From positions 198,047,427 through 198,111,426 of the forward strand of contig OZ005660.1 of NCBI GenBank assembly GCA_963930645.1: a DNA stretch of 64,000 bases. Direction: 5' to 3'. Both the position numbers and the translations under genes were made by a program. Shown one piece after another: positions 34,901-44,459 of this stretch; the stretch's first letter is position 1, and each line of letters begins with the position of its first letter. The notes under the pieces are model-generated. The model ran no database searches and was not told the DNA's origin. It worked only from the letters and a program-made list of their open reading frames with translations. The stretch comes from Salticus scenicus. Its lineage: Eukaryota > Arthropoda > Arachnida > Araneae > Salticidae.

Positions 34901-37900
34901 GGTATTCGGTTATTCGGCCAAACCATTGTTCGTTGCATCTCTAATGTAAACATCTGATATAATAGCTTATATTATAAACCTATAGTTTTTATTATAGTTT
35001 AGAATTACAGGTAAAGACAAATGATTTTATTTATTCATTCATTTTTTTTTTTTTTTCTGTATATGAAATCATTTTTTGTTCAAGCACAAATACTACTCAG
35101 GGGTCGATCCAGGCAAAATTTGGGTCCCTTTTGTGGCCCCTTCACAAAATTCCACATAGTGAAAAGGGACCCTTCACAAAATTTAAATTCATAAAAAGGG
35201 ACCCTTCACAAAATTCAAATCCATGAAAAGGGACCCTTCACAAAATTCAAATCCATGAAAAGGGACCCTTCACAAAATTAAATTTATAAAATGAGTCCCT
35301 TCACAAGATTTTGTTTTATAAAAATGATCCTTTTATTAAATGTTTTCATATTTTCAGTATTATTTTTAATTAATGCCTTAATTTGTCTCAACAAAACTCT
35401 ATTAAATTGATATTAAACATTACATAAAGTGATTGTAAAAACGGAAGATTTTACACAATATTTTACTTTTTCACAAAAATATTTTACATTTCACAAAAAT
35501 AAATAAAAATTTCACAAAAATATTTTGTTTTTCACAAAAAAGGGACCCAAAAATTAAAACCTGGATCGACCCCTGCTACTGGTTTAAAAGAATTTTGATA
35601 TTTACCTTGAAGATCTGGATCTTGCTTAAAATTAACTTTCCTCATCTTATTAGATTCAATTTCTAAAATACCACCACTAAAATAAGTTCTATCTCTTTTT
35701 TTTTTTTTCCCTTGTTGAAAACTATAAATTTTATTGCTTACATTGGTTGCGATGTATGGATTACTGGTTTTATTTATATTGAACTTTTCAACATATATAT
35801 CAGTTTACAACTTTAAATATAGTTAAAATTATTTATAGAAAAATGAAAATGCTCTTTGATTTTTCAAAATTGCTTCAATGTAAAGAAAAAACCGACATGT
35901 TTGCGCATTTAAAATTTTGTCCCTGATTATGTCAGAAAGTTTAAAATAATAAAAATCTTACCTTGAATTGAGTCTGTAGTATTGCAGAGGATGATGGCTC
36001 CTTAATTCAACCACAACATTTATTGTATCTGGAGGAGAAGAATATTGCTAATATTAGAAATATAATAAAAAAAAGTCTTAAGACTTTTGACTTAAAAAAA
36101 AAAAAAAAAGAGATTACCGAACCGTATCACCGTCTATTAAATTAAATAAGGAAATAAAGAATTTAATACTACTTCATTCTTATATAATGTAGCTTGCAAA
36201 ACAGAAATTTCCTGTCAAATATTATTAAATACAGTCGAACCCTGTTAGCATGAATTACTTTTAATATAAACTGTTTCCATAATCCCTTTCAAAATGAAGA
36301 TTAGTTTAATTACATAAAGATCAGTTACTGAAGCAGGTACAAATTTTTATTCGCTTTAAAATTCACGTTAACAAGGTTCGACTGTATAACATTTATATAA
36401 CCATTAACATTTTTCTTGCCTTTTTACAGTTTTAATTTTTATTTTAAAAACTTTCACTGTTTTATTGATACTTAATTTCACATATTCAGGAAAAATATCT
36501 ACTTTTTATTATACATTATGATTATAGTTTAACTGCTATTTTCAGCAGGGTTGGGTTTTTGACATGACAAGGGTTTTAAACCGTCAAACACCTGAAACCT
36601 TCCTCAGAAACCTCTACTGTCAAAAACCTGTATGGTCAAAATTCAAAATCTATGAGGTTAGAAGTAGGATTTAGTAATATTTGCTATATACAAGTGAATA
36701 TCTAAATATTATGCTGTTTATAAATTAACGTTTATAAATTAACAATTTGTAGACAATTTATAAAAAAAATTAGGTAAATATACTAGTTTAAAACCTAAGA
36801 AATGTACACAAAGTATGCATTATTTTATATGTTTGTTTATTTATATTAATATTTATGAAATTCTAAAATTCCAAAGTTATTTAATGAATTTTCACATAAG
36901 CAAGAAACACAGGAATACTGGATTTTTTTTTTTTCTTCAAGTAAAACATAACATATGTGGGCAGTAAATTAATATGAATTTGAAAATAATTATATTTATT
37001 ACACAAATCATTTATCAATAAGTTTTTATCTATTTATTATTATTATTGATTGTATAAATATTCGTACCTGTGTATAGCTTGGGCCATTGTTTGGTGTTTT
37101 GGGAGTAAGGCTGATTAACTACTACTCTGGTATCTTAGGCCTAAGGGGGAATGCAATCCATGGGAGTTTTCTAAAGGGTCCTAACCCGTATTTATATAAG
37201 TTTCGGAGAAAACCAGAAAAAAAACTCTGAACGGCTAGGAGGATGAGCGCACTCTGGAATCGAGCCCGACACCTCACATCTACCAGCTTTAAGCGTAGAA
37301 CCGCTTGGCTGCTGGTGGGCCCTACAGCTCAAGACTAATAATTTTTTTAAAAATCTGTACGAGTAAATATTAAATTTATTACAATTTATACATGTCCAGA
37401 AAGCATTCATATTTTTCTTGTCTCAGGGTAATTATAAGAATTTCAGACACAATTCACGCTTGTTTAACATTCAGAATTATTGCTTTTTCTTAAAAACGTG
37501 CAATATCAGCAGTCATTAAAAAAAAAAAAAAGTTCATCTATAAAAAGTTTAAATATAAAACATTAGGCTATGCATTATTTTACTGGTTAAATACATAATA
37601 CTAAAAGCACAAGGCTAAAAAAATTGAAATATACAATGTAGTATTGCAAATAAAATGATTTGTCAATCAAAATGCAATAATGATTTATAAATAATAAATT
37701 TTTAGAAGCCTAAAGTTTTGTTTTTATATTAATCAAAATGTTATAATAAAGTTTCTCCAAAAACATTAATATATTTACCTTTTAAAACATACTTATAAAT
37801 AATATCTTATTGAAAACAACTATATTTTTAAAGAATCACATAACTAAGTTCAACATATACTATATTAAGCATAGTTATAAATAAATTTAGTAATATAAAG

Positions 37901-38633
37901 GTATCAGAGCATATTTTGAATGAACATAGAAATAATTCATGATAAAATTTTAAAAGCCTAAAGTTTTGTTTTTTATATTAATCAAAAACAAAATGTTGTA
38001 ACAATGTGTTATTTAAAGAACATCAAACTATTTACTTTTGTTTCAGACACTTTAATACCGAATTTAGCTATATATCAAATTTGAGTGATAAGTAGACATA
38101 TTATAGCATTGTTGATAATATAGTATCATCCTAAATATATTTATTAAACTTCATTTTGACAAAAGCATATACTAAATGAAATGACAAACAGAAAAAAAAT
38201 AATCTCAAATTTTTTAGCATCAATTGCTGAAATACCAAAAGAAAACGTTTCTTAAACTATTTGATTGTAATTTTGTGACCGGTTGGTACAATGTATAAGC
38301 AATATTACATTGCTTATTTACATTAAGTTACTCCTGTAACATACTAAACTTTGTGCACATGCAACAACGATTAAATCAAGACTCCGATTAAATAATGAAG
38401 TAATTATTTACTGAATTTGTTTATTGAAAACATGTGCATAATATCATAGTTCGATTAACAAGTGTTTCTTATTTGTGTGCATGTATGTTTAAGTTGTAAT
38501 TATTTACAATCATGTATCGTATTAATCATCTCTGAATAATAGGAAATAAATGTCACTTACCAAAATTTTCCACTGTTGGGATTTGGGATCATAATTCAGA
38601 TTCAATGACGCTTGTTTTAACCGGCGAAACCAT
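28918..38633 (-). CDS. Small spliced gene, about 92 codons in four exons
   Basis: I do not recognise the product. Exons on the minus strand are: 38633-38561 (donor GTAAGT), 36028-35962 (acceptor TTCTCCTCCAG, donor GTAAGA), 35676-35606 (acceptor TTATTTTAG, donor GTAAAT) and 28985-28918 (acceptor ATCTGTTTTAG, stop TGA). Lengths of 73, 67, 71 and 68 give matching phases 1, 0 and 1 and a continuous frame. It encodes segments such as TINVVVELRSHHPLQYYRLN, GGILEIESNKMRKVNFKQ and NLRRRKETLKNVILEIL. KVNF resembles an RVxF phosphatase-1 docking motif, but that may be chance. One TGA interrupts exon 1 at codon 15 (38591-38589), so the true start, an upstream exon or a nonsense change is unsettled. Exons 2-4 are the better supported part. 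The introns contain MITEs and a hAT element. The whole gene lies inside the 14-kb block. Confidence 0.6.
29905..30050 (+). repeat. Fragment of the 35098-35575 element family
   Basis: It begins GAGGTCGATCCAGACAAAAATTGGGACCC and continues with several CCTTCACAAAATTCAAA-type repeats, as in the complete element at 35098. The opposite end is missing. Confidence 0.6.
30070..30640 (+). repeat. Dimeric tandem array with GCTGCCGAAGGCAGC hairpins
   Basis: Four units of 144-147 bp start at AACGCTACCGAAGGCAGC (about 30092), 30236, 30383 and 30530. Units alternate between two flank types (TTGAATC.TATA and GCAAGCTTTGTACTGGT), so the true period is about 292 bp. Each holds the hairpin and TTCTGAAAGTTTCAAATGT. 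Confidence 0.8.
31430..32060 (+). repeat. Tandem array of about 180-bp units with C runs
   Basis: Three to four units share GATCAAACG, TTGCAATTTCTAATTTTTCTCCATCTACAA, TTAGATTC.GAA and GAATTGTTCAATATC.CTCACT, separated by runs of C. It lies in the long last intron of the spliced gene. Confidence 0.65.
33049..33120 (+). repeat. pogo/Tigger-like terminus fragment
   Basis: TACAGTACACTCCCAGAAATC followed by TGTGCAGATTTTAGAATATTGTGGATT has the style of mariner/pogo element ends. A related end is at 56811. No matching opposite end is nearby. Confidence 0.35.
33342..34943. mobile_element. hAT-type element with nested Helitron-like sequence
   Basis: Termini TAGAGATGCAACGA (left) and TAGAGATGCAACGAA (right, read inward) are flanked by an exact 8-bp duplication ATGTAAAC at 33334-33341 and 34944-34951. 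Both subterminal regions are dense in TTCGGCCGAATA-like palindromic repeats. No transposase frame is present. The middle (about 33860-34603) is a separate insertion. Confidence 0.85.
33860..34603 (+). mobile_element. Helitron-like minisatellite segment ending in CTAG
   Basis: Four units of about 120-130 bp share AGAAATTGAGTTAGACC, TTCAAAATTGGTATATATAGG, AATGAGGATATTTTCGAAAGTG and AAATTATTAGGGG. The segment ends with GCGAGCGAAGCTCACTAGT, a hairpin followed by CTAG like other Helitron ends here. The same unit, inverted, is visible in the Helitron at 46697-48960. The 5' end was not located. Confidence 0.6.
35098..35575. mobile_element. 478-bp element with CAGGGGTCGATCC termini
   Basis: The inverted termini CAGGGGTCGATCCAGG and CAGGGGTCGATCCAGG (right, read inward) continue with GGGTCCCTTTT on both sides. 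Flanking CTACT is duplicated (35093-35097 and 35576-35580), five bases rather than the usual eight of hAT. The interior has five tandem 32-bp repeats of AAAGGGACCCTTCACAAAAT. It ends 31 bases from the donor of exon 3 of the spliced gene. Confidence 0.8.
36232..36384. mobile_element. TA-flanked MITE, mariner/pogo style (153 bp)
   Basis: Termini CAGTCGAACCCTGTTA and CAGTCGAACCTTGTTA are flanked by TA on each side. Similarity continues as GCATGAATT / ACGTGAATT. The style is that of Tc1-mariner-derived MITEs. It lies in intron 1 of the spliced gene. Confidence 0.8.
37199..37325 (-). repeat. SINE-like repeat with tRNA-type promoter boxes
   Basis: On the minus strand an A-box-like GCCAAGCGGTT and a B-box-like GGGCTCGATTCC are about 45 bases apart, followed by a body ending in CTGGTTTTCTCCGAAAC. 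A second copy in the same orientation is at 56658-56780. Confidence 0.5.
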
Positions 38634-38707
38634 AAACAAACAGGTCGAGGCCGAGGTCACACAGCAGCTAAAGTTGCAGTTGTTTTGTTTGTTGCCAAGA
38701 GGAGTTA

Positions 38708-38812
38708 CTAACTAGACCCATAATTTCTCTTTTGAGCAAGGAGTTTACTGATGCTGTCAGTCAATGCGAAATAAAAGAAAGTTCGAAAACTTGTGATTGA
38801 GGAGTCCGCCAT
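38708..38812 (-). other. 34-codon upstream open frame
   Basis: An ATG in good context (GAGCGTTATGGCGG) opens a 34-codon frame (MADSSITSF...NYGSS) ending 75 bases before the putative start of the spliced gene. It has no recognised domain. It could be an upstream open frame in the same leader or the start of an exon whose donor I cannot identify. The surrounding 38580-38860 is noticeably less AT-rich than its neighbourhood, as a promoter and first exon often are. Confidence 0.3.
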
Positions 38813-39041
38813 AACGCTCGGCGATGATGCATTCTGGGTAGGTTGTATTGTAAAAGCGCATGCTCTCAGTCTTGCATATATTTTAAGACACATAGCTGAC
38901 TGAAATTAAGACGGTATCATGTCTTACTTATATTTTAAGACACATAAGTGACTGAAATATTTTCGTTTAAGACACTTTGCTGTCTTAAATCTATTTTAAG
39001 ACGCTTATATGACTGAATTTAAGACACGTGAATTTGCAGTG

Positions 39042-39290
39042 TATGTATAAAATTTTTACTCAATTGAATGAGGCGTTTAGATGCTATCGCACTTTTAAGA
39101 TTTTGGTCCCACAGGCCATAGTGATAAAGAATTTTTCTTTGTTTCCCTGTAAAAAAACTGTAAGTGCCAGATTCACCAAAATCAATAGGGTTTGTGCTAC
39201 GGTGACATGCAACATGCGTATCAACTTACAGCGCATTCGAGCAAAGCGTTTTTAGACGCTAGCGTACGTATTAAAACACCAAAATCTCGA
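39042..39290 (+). repeat. Satellite array, right remnant
   Basis: It continues the unit broken at 25061: TGTATAAA, AATGAGGCGTTTAGATGCTATCG, GGCCATAGTGATAAAGAATTT, TTCCCTGTAAAA, AGATTCACCAAAATC, then ends in a degenerate unit. Confidence 0.85.
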
Positions 39291-39783
39291 ATTCGGATTT
39301 TTGACATGATTACAATACTTTCCTTTCATATGTTTGTTCGGAAAGTAATAAATTGACTAATTTTTTTTATCATATTTATATACCAAATCAATAAAAGCGC
39401 AGCCTGCTTTAGAAATAAAAGTAGAAGTAAATATTTTTCTTTAAAAAACATATATTAAATATAGATTTTTTCATTGCATACAATAGAGATGTTATATATT
39501 ATATTAAGCAAAATGTAAAATGATTCCTGCTTTTTATTGTTTTTTTTTTTTTTTTTACATTTTTCATGAAATTTTACGTATTGCTTATAAATTAATAAAA
39601 TATTATAGTTTTAAAAAATTAAAGAACACGCTTTTATAGAAATGTGAACTAAAAAGCACAAAATATCTATCTTAGTATTAAAATTCAGGGTAACAGAAAA
39701 TCGTGTGAGTGGCACACCTTAATATTTACATACATTTAAATCCTTAATTAAACTAACTTACAATTAAACAAAAACCCTTTTAA

Positions 39784-39866
39784 AAAAATCTCCCCTGACG
39801 GTGATCGAACGCTGGACAGTCAGGTTCGTAGCGCGGCGCCTTACCTCGACGCCACGCTGTTCACGT
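39784..39866 (-). repeat. tRNA-like Pol III relic
   Basis: Read on the minus strand, TGGCGTCGAGG (A-box-like) and GCGTTCGATCACC (B-box-like) are followed by AGGGGAGATTTTTTT, a Pol III-type terminator. A cloverleaf does not close (no acceptor pairing), so this is a SINE head or tRNA pseudogene rather than a tRNA. Confidence 0.4.
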
Positions 39867-40719
39867 AAGGAAAGTATTTTTTTCACAATATAAATTTTTT
39901 GTTTGCTCCCAAAGAAGTTACAAACAAACATAGAAATATACATATATACAGGTGAAGCTAATAAAAGCGTGTTAAAAATAATAATAGTGTTTGTTATATT
40001 CTTTTACATTTTAAATTTCTTTTCTTTTTCTTCCATTTTTCTTTTCTTTTTTTTCTTTCTTTTGATTTCTTTCTTTCTTTCTTTTTTTTAAATATTATTA
40101 TTATTATTAAATTTTAAATCATACTAATTTCTTTATCATATTTAATATCATGCTATTGATAATCAATAAAAACTCAGCCTGCTTTATAAATTAAAAATGA
40201 CAGGGTAGGATATTTTTAGTTTCTTTTTCTTTCTATTATTATTATTATTTGTCATTTGAAAATGTTATATTATACTAGTTTCGTTATCAAAAATAAATAA
40301 ATAACTCTTAATTTAAGCAAAATGGCTCTTGAGCAAACATGTTAGACTAAGAAAAATCTTTTCATAGTTCTAATTGAAGCAATTAGTAAGCTGCATAGAA
40401 CAAAAGATTAAAAATATTGCCAAAGTAAATTATTTCAAAAATAACATAAAATTTAATTTAAATTTACATTTTTAAATGTTATTTTATTTAGATATTTTTG
40501 GAAGTAAAAATACTTTTAAAGTGTATAACTTATATATAATGTTTAAAAATTATTTTGATTATAATTCCATTGATTATTTTAAATCTTTCAAAAAATTTCG
40601 TTTATCTAGAAATGACAGACTTTCAAAGACTAGTTTGATATTGACCATGACGCATCATACTTCAAAATAAACATTGTATATATATACTCATAACTTCACA
40701 CCCGTTTTCTTTCATAACT

Positions 40720-40991
40720 TTTAAAAATTAATCTTTGGAGAAACTTTTGGAAAGTTTTCTGCTTTAAGCTAAAATAAAAATTTCTATTTGGAAATGATTT
40801 TATAGAACAAGGATCGACATATACATGTTTATATTTGCTATTTTGATAAATACCACATTCACTTGCATATAAAGTTGTCCTACTGTACCACATTTCTTAA
40901 ATATTTGTAGAAACTTTCTTGTAATTTCTGCTTTAACTAAAACAAAAATTTATATTCGGAAATACTGGCATAGGATTGGAATTGCTTTGAG

Positions 40992-41000
<9 letters not shown>
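40720..41000 (+). repeat. Two diverged direct repeats plus TA run
   Basis: GAAACTTTTGGAAAGTTTTCTGCTTTA...ATTTGGAAATGATTTTATAG is repeated about 180 bases later as GAAACTTTCTTGTAATTTCTGCTTTAACT...ATTCGGAAATACTGG. A TA microsatellite follows at 40990-41020. Confidence 0.5.
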
Positions 41001-41022
<22 letters not shown>

Positions 41023-41769
41023 TTTTTTATTCTTCAACTGAGGCCTCTTCCACAATTTATTTCTGGGTGCGCCACTGTGCGCATAAACAAAAGTATTGGA
41101 AATTTGAGAATAAAAAAATACACAAAAACAATGGGTTCACTATTCAGAAGTGTCCTCTAAATAAATTTCTACTACAATTAAATGAATAAGTTATAATTGA
41201 GAATTAAATGCTTATAAGTTTAATTAAACACTAAATTAAGAATAATTTTCATGGTAATTGACAATTTTAAAAAATGTAAATTACCTATGAAAGTGTTCAC
41301 CGAGTCACCGAGTCACCGAGAAGATCTATTTAGAGAAAAAAAAAAAAATACTCAAAAATGAACTTTTAATGAACTTCGCTCCTTTTTAAAAATGAACTTG
41401 AGTTGAACGCGTTCATTTTTTTCAGACAGGAGTTTGAGCGCGAACTAGCTCGTTTTTTACACGATGAACTTGAGTTTGAACTAGCTCGTTTTTTTCGTGA
41501 ACTTGCACAACACTGGTTATGGAAACATTGATATTTTTGTGTGAGGTAATTGATTTGTAAATAAACAGGCAGGTTCTAGTCCATGAACATTCCTGAAAAC
41601 AAGCAAAAAAAAAAAAAAAGAGGTACTCCAACCACAACTCAGTCCTGATGATAAGATTATATATACCACCAATTGTAAATTTTTCAGGAATTTTCTATGG
41701 CTTATTACAGAAAATACCATTGGCAAATACTCAGCTTAGACAGTACAAAAATAAAAAAAACTGGTGCAC

Positions 41770-42015
41770 AATGAATATTTAAATTTAAAAAACTTTTTCA
41801 TACACCATAAAATTATGAAAGCATTACCAGTTTCGAAAAGACATGGCCTTTCTTCTTCTTCAGGTACAAAAACCACTAGTCTTGCTTTTTTCTCCAAGGT
41901 AATAGCAAGTGCTTTGCAACAGAAGAAGAAAGACCATGTCCTTTTGAAACTGGTAGTGGTTTTATTAATTTTATGGTATGTGAACAAGTTTTTAAGTTTA
42001 AATATTAAACACAGC
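41770..42015. mobile_element. Palindromic MITE (about 245 bp)
   Basis: The arms 41776-41870 and 41925-42010 are inverted copies sharing ATATTTAAA, CATACACCATAAAATTA, ACCAGTTTC and GACATGG.CTTTCTTCTTCT. Two opposing frames across it are products of the palindrome. Confidence 0.7.
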
Positions 42016-42439
42016 TTAGTGTTCAATGAAAATCATTTCAGTATAAATTGCCTACTTTTATTCTTGTAGGCAAAAATTAGTGGTGAGAAATAATACATTT
42101 TACCAAAACAAATAATTCTGTTAAAATTGAGAAAAGGTTTACAAATTCTGGCTCTCCTGAAGCAATATTTGTCACCAAATTCGATTACTAATCTCGTCAG
42201 GCTGCTAAGTTTGTAGCCGACGCAAATGTTGATCTTGGCATCAATTTTAGCGATTTGCTGAAAATTTTTGTAAAGAATAAAATCTTACATTACAGCTTTA
42301 TGGAAGTCTGAATAGTTGCTTTTGTGAGGGGGTTTCCTCCTTCATCAGCTTACTTCCTCGTGGTCCATGCCATCGGTAGTGGGTGTTTTCTTCTGTCTCT
42401 TGCTTTCTCTTTAATTATATCGTGTCACTGTCGGTAAGC

Positions 42440-42612
42440 ACAAATGCTGATATCAAAGCGGCAGCGTGTGTTGCCACTTTGCTTGCAGCACTCGTGCTTC
42501 CTTTGTTCGCCTGATGAAAGATCATGTATTCTTTCGATCCAAAACAATTATTGTGAATTTATAGCATCTTATGGTGTTTTTTCAAAGTTGTGTACTTATT
42601 ACTTTAAAACGC
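42440..42612 (+). repeat. Foldback MITE family, one arm
   Basis: The features TTCGCCTGATGAAAGATC, TTCTTTCGATCCAAAACAATTATTGT, TTATGGTGTTTTTTCAAAGTTGTGTACTTATTA match the right arms of the elements at 19000 and 57340. The left arm is not obvious. Confidence 0.6.
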
Positions 42613-43164
42613 CAGTTCTTTCTTATTTTCGCTTCTGTTTTCTTCTGTTTCATGATATTTGTAAAATATGCTAGCAGACCCATAGCTGCAGCCACAAATA
42701 TTTCACTTTTTAAACATTTTAGGATGCTATGCTTTTTTTTTCTTTCTCTCTTGGCGGTAATAATAAACTTATACTTAAATTGTAATTTTAAAATTTACTA
42801 GATGAGGCTAAGTCTTCAAAAACAATTTGTTAAAAATGAAGTATAACTTAAAAGTTTTCATGAAATTTGTAAAATTTTGGGTGTGTGGTGATTAAATCTC
42901 CAAGTCTCTCATGATTAAGATCTCAGCAGAAGAATTAAAAATTATTTTGCATGGAGCATTTAAAAAAATTTTATCTTATTAAATTTATATGTAATATGTA
43001 AAATTCTGAGTCAGGGAGTGTAAGCGAAAAGTTGCCAATTAATGAAAAATGTGTTTTTTCTTTGGACTAAAGCTGAATTGTTGCTAATTGATCAAACTAT
43101 GTTCGATTTGAATGAAACAATTGAATATTACCATAAAAATTAAGTAATAGCAAAATAAATAACA

Positions 43165-43500
43165 CCATAAAATTAAAAAACATACAAAAGTTCAAATGGC
43201 GAACAATTCAAAAGAATGCAAGAAAATTAAATGATAAATGTTTATCTATTTTAAGAAATGATTTATTTACTGCATGTCATGATGAACTTTCTTTCTTCAA
43301 TAAGCTTTTCCTCCCTTTTCTTCCATCTGACATCAGTGTTAATTAAATGAGCTAGCAAGCCCACATCTACAGGCACGAAAACAATTTTGTGCACTATAGA
43401 TATGTTCCAGCTGGCGTAGGATGGAAAGACTTCACAAATGGAGAACTTTCTGAGGAAAACTGCTCTTTCTTTTCTTCTTCAGTCTTTTTTAAACAGTAAC
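43165..43500 (+). repeat. Direct duplication, copy 1
   Basis: It matches 44110-44455 in order: AAATTAAAAAACATACAAAAGTTC, TTATTTAC.GCATGTCA, CTAGCAAGCCCAC.TCTACAGGCAC, CAATTTTGTGCACT, CCAGCTGGC.TAGGATG, GAGAACTTTC. A partial third copy of the CTAGCA.ACCCA motif is at 42672. The unit has no open frame. It may be an old transposon pair. Confidence 0.65.
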
Positions 43501-43604
43501 TATATAAATACATATTTTAATATTTAAGGATAAAGTGCAATTTTTTGGAACTATAGATTTATACACTGAAATTGCTTATTTCAAATTCGTCAGATAAAGC
43601 TATA

Positions 43605-44044
43605 GGGTAGGTGCTCCAGTGATTGGCATGCTCCACTAATTGACATCATCTATCCCGAAATAATTAATAAATAAGAAAAATAATAAAATCATATTTTACG
43701 TATAAAAATTTTAACATTTTTTGTCAAACACTGGAGCATAGGGTGCTAATAACTGATAAAATGAATAACTGGCAGTGTCAAACAATGAAACATAGGGTTC
43801 TAATTACTGATAAAATGAAAAACTGGCAGTGTCAATTACTGGAACATTGAGTGGGTGTCAAATAAAAATTCATAAAAAAAATAATTGTTATAAAATGTAT
43901 ATATTTTAACATATACTATGTGGTTCTGAATGTCTTTCATGCCATAAGTACTAACTTAAGATTTCTGAAAATATTTTCTGATGACTAAAACATTAAAAAC
44001 ATCAGAGATTGCTCTAAAAGTGTCAATCACTGGTGCACTTACCC
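43605..44044. mobile_element. TA-flanked element with GGGTAGGTGCTCCAGTGATT ends
   Basis: The left terminus GGGTAGGTGCTCCAGTGATT and the right terminus read inward, GGGTAAGTGCACCAGTGATT, are flanked by TA. The 440-bp interior has a tandem pair of about 63-bp units (GATAAAATGAATAACTGGCAGTG...). It is non-coding and lies between the two duplicated blocks. Confidence 0.75.
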
Positions 44045-44109
44045 TAGCTACAAAATAATAATAATAAATAAATAAATAAAATAAATGAACTATAACAAAA
44101 TTTTTATAA

Positions 44110-44455
44110 ACAAACACGATAAAATTAAAAAACATACAAAAGTTCGAATGGCAAACAACTGAAAAGGATACAAGAAAATCAAATGTCATATTTCAATGCT
44201 GATCTATTTTTAGATTTATTTACAGCATGTCACAAGGAACCGTGTCATCAACAAGCTTATCCTCCTCTTTCTTCTTCTATCTGATGTCGATATTAATAAA
44301 AATCGCTAGCAAGCCCACGTCTACAGGCACAAAATCAATTTTGTGCACTGAAGCTATGGTCCAGCTGGCATAGGATGAACTTCATAACTAGAGAACTTTC
44401 CAAGAAACACTGTTCCTTCATTTCTCTTCGATCTTCTTTAAACTGTGATTATTTA
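44110..44455 (+). repeat. Direct duplication, copy 2
   Basis: Partner of 43165-43500 at a distance of about 945 bp, with roughly 80% similarity by eye. Confidence 0.65.
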
Positions 44456-44459
44456 TAAT

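Larger units (their letters stand above)
25062..39041. mobile_element. 14-kb terminal-inverted-repeat block in the satellite
   Basis: The left end begins CACTGCAAATTCACGTGTCT, and the right end read inward is identical over the first 29 bases and similar for about 45. TA flanks both ends (25060-25061 and 39042-39043). Removing the block rejoins the satellite unit in register, with one TG-to-TA difference from the other units at the target. Clusters of TTAAGAC and CGTGTCTTAAA-type motifs occupy the first 150 and last 170 bases. No transposase is recognised. The block carries a spliced gene, tandem arrays and several nested transposons. A TA target and CACTG terminus fit more than one superfamily, so I leave the class open. 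Confidence 0.8.
19961..41515. mobile_element. 21.5-kb block bounded by hAT-type termini
   Basis: The left end reads CAGTGTTGTGCACGAACGCG and the right end, read inward, CAGTGTTGTGCAAGTTCACG. The first 12 bases are identical, followed by mirrored subterminal repeats rich in GAACTTGAGTTGA and GTTCGTTTTTTACACG (19980-20105 and 41345-41510). An exact 8-bp duplication flanks both ends. No hAT transposase is visible inside. The interior holds minisatellites, a satellite array, a 14-kb second-level insertion and a spliced gene. The simplest reading is a small hAT element enlarged by later insertions. Whether it ever moved as a 21.5-kb unit cannot be told from one copy. Confidence 0.78.

Noticed and set aside
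38561..38633. Selenoprotein explanation for the TGA in exon 1
   Set aside because: No CxxU-type context and no SECIS-like pattern in the short region between stop and polyA signals. Kept only as a remote alternative.
25062..39041. Polinton/Maverick assignment for the 14-kb block
   Set aside because: Size fits, but there is no polymerase, integrase, ATPase or capsid frame, the target is TA rather than 6 bp, and the terminus is CACTG.
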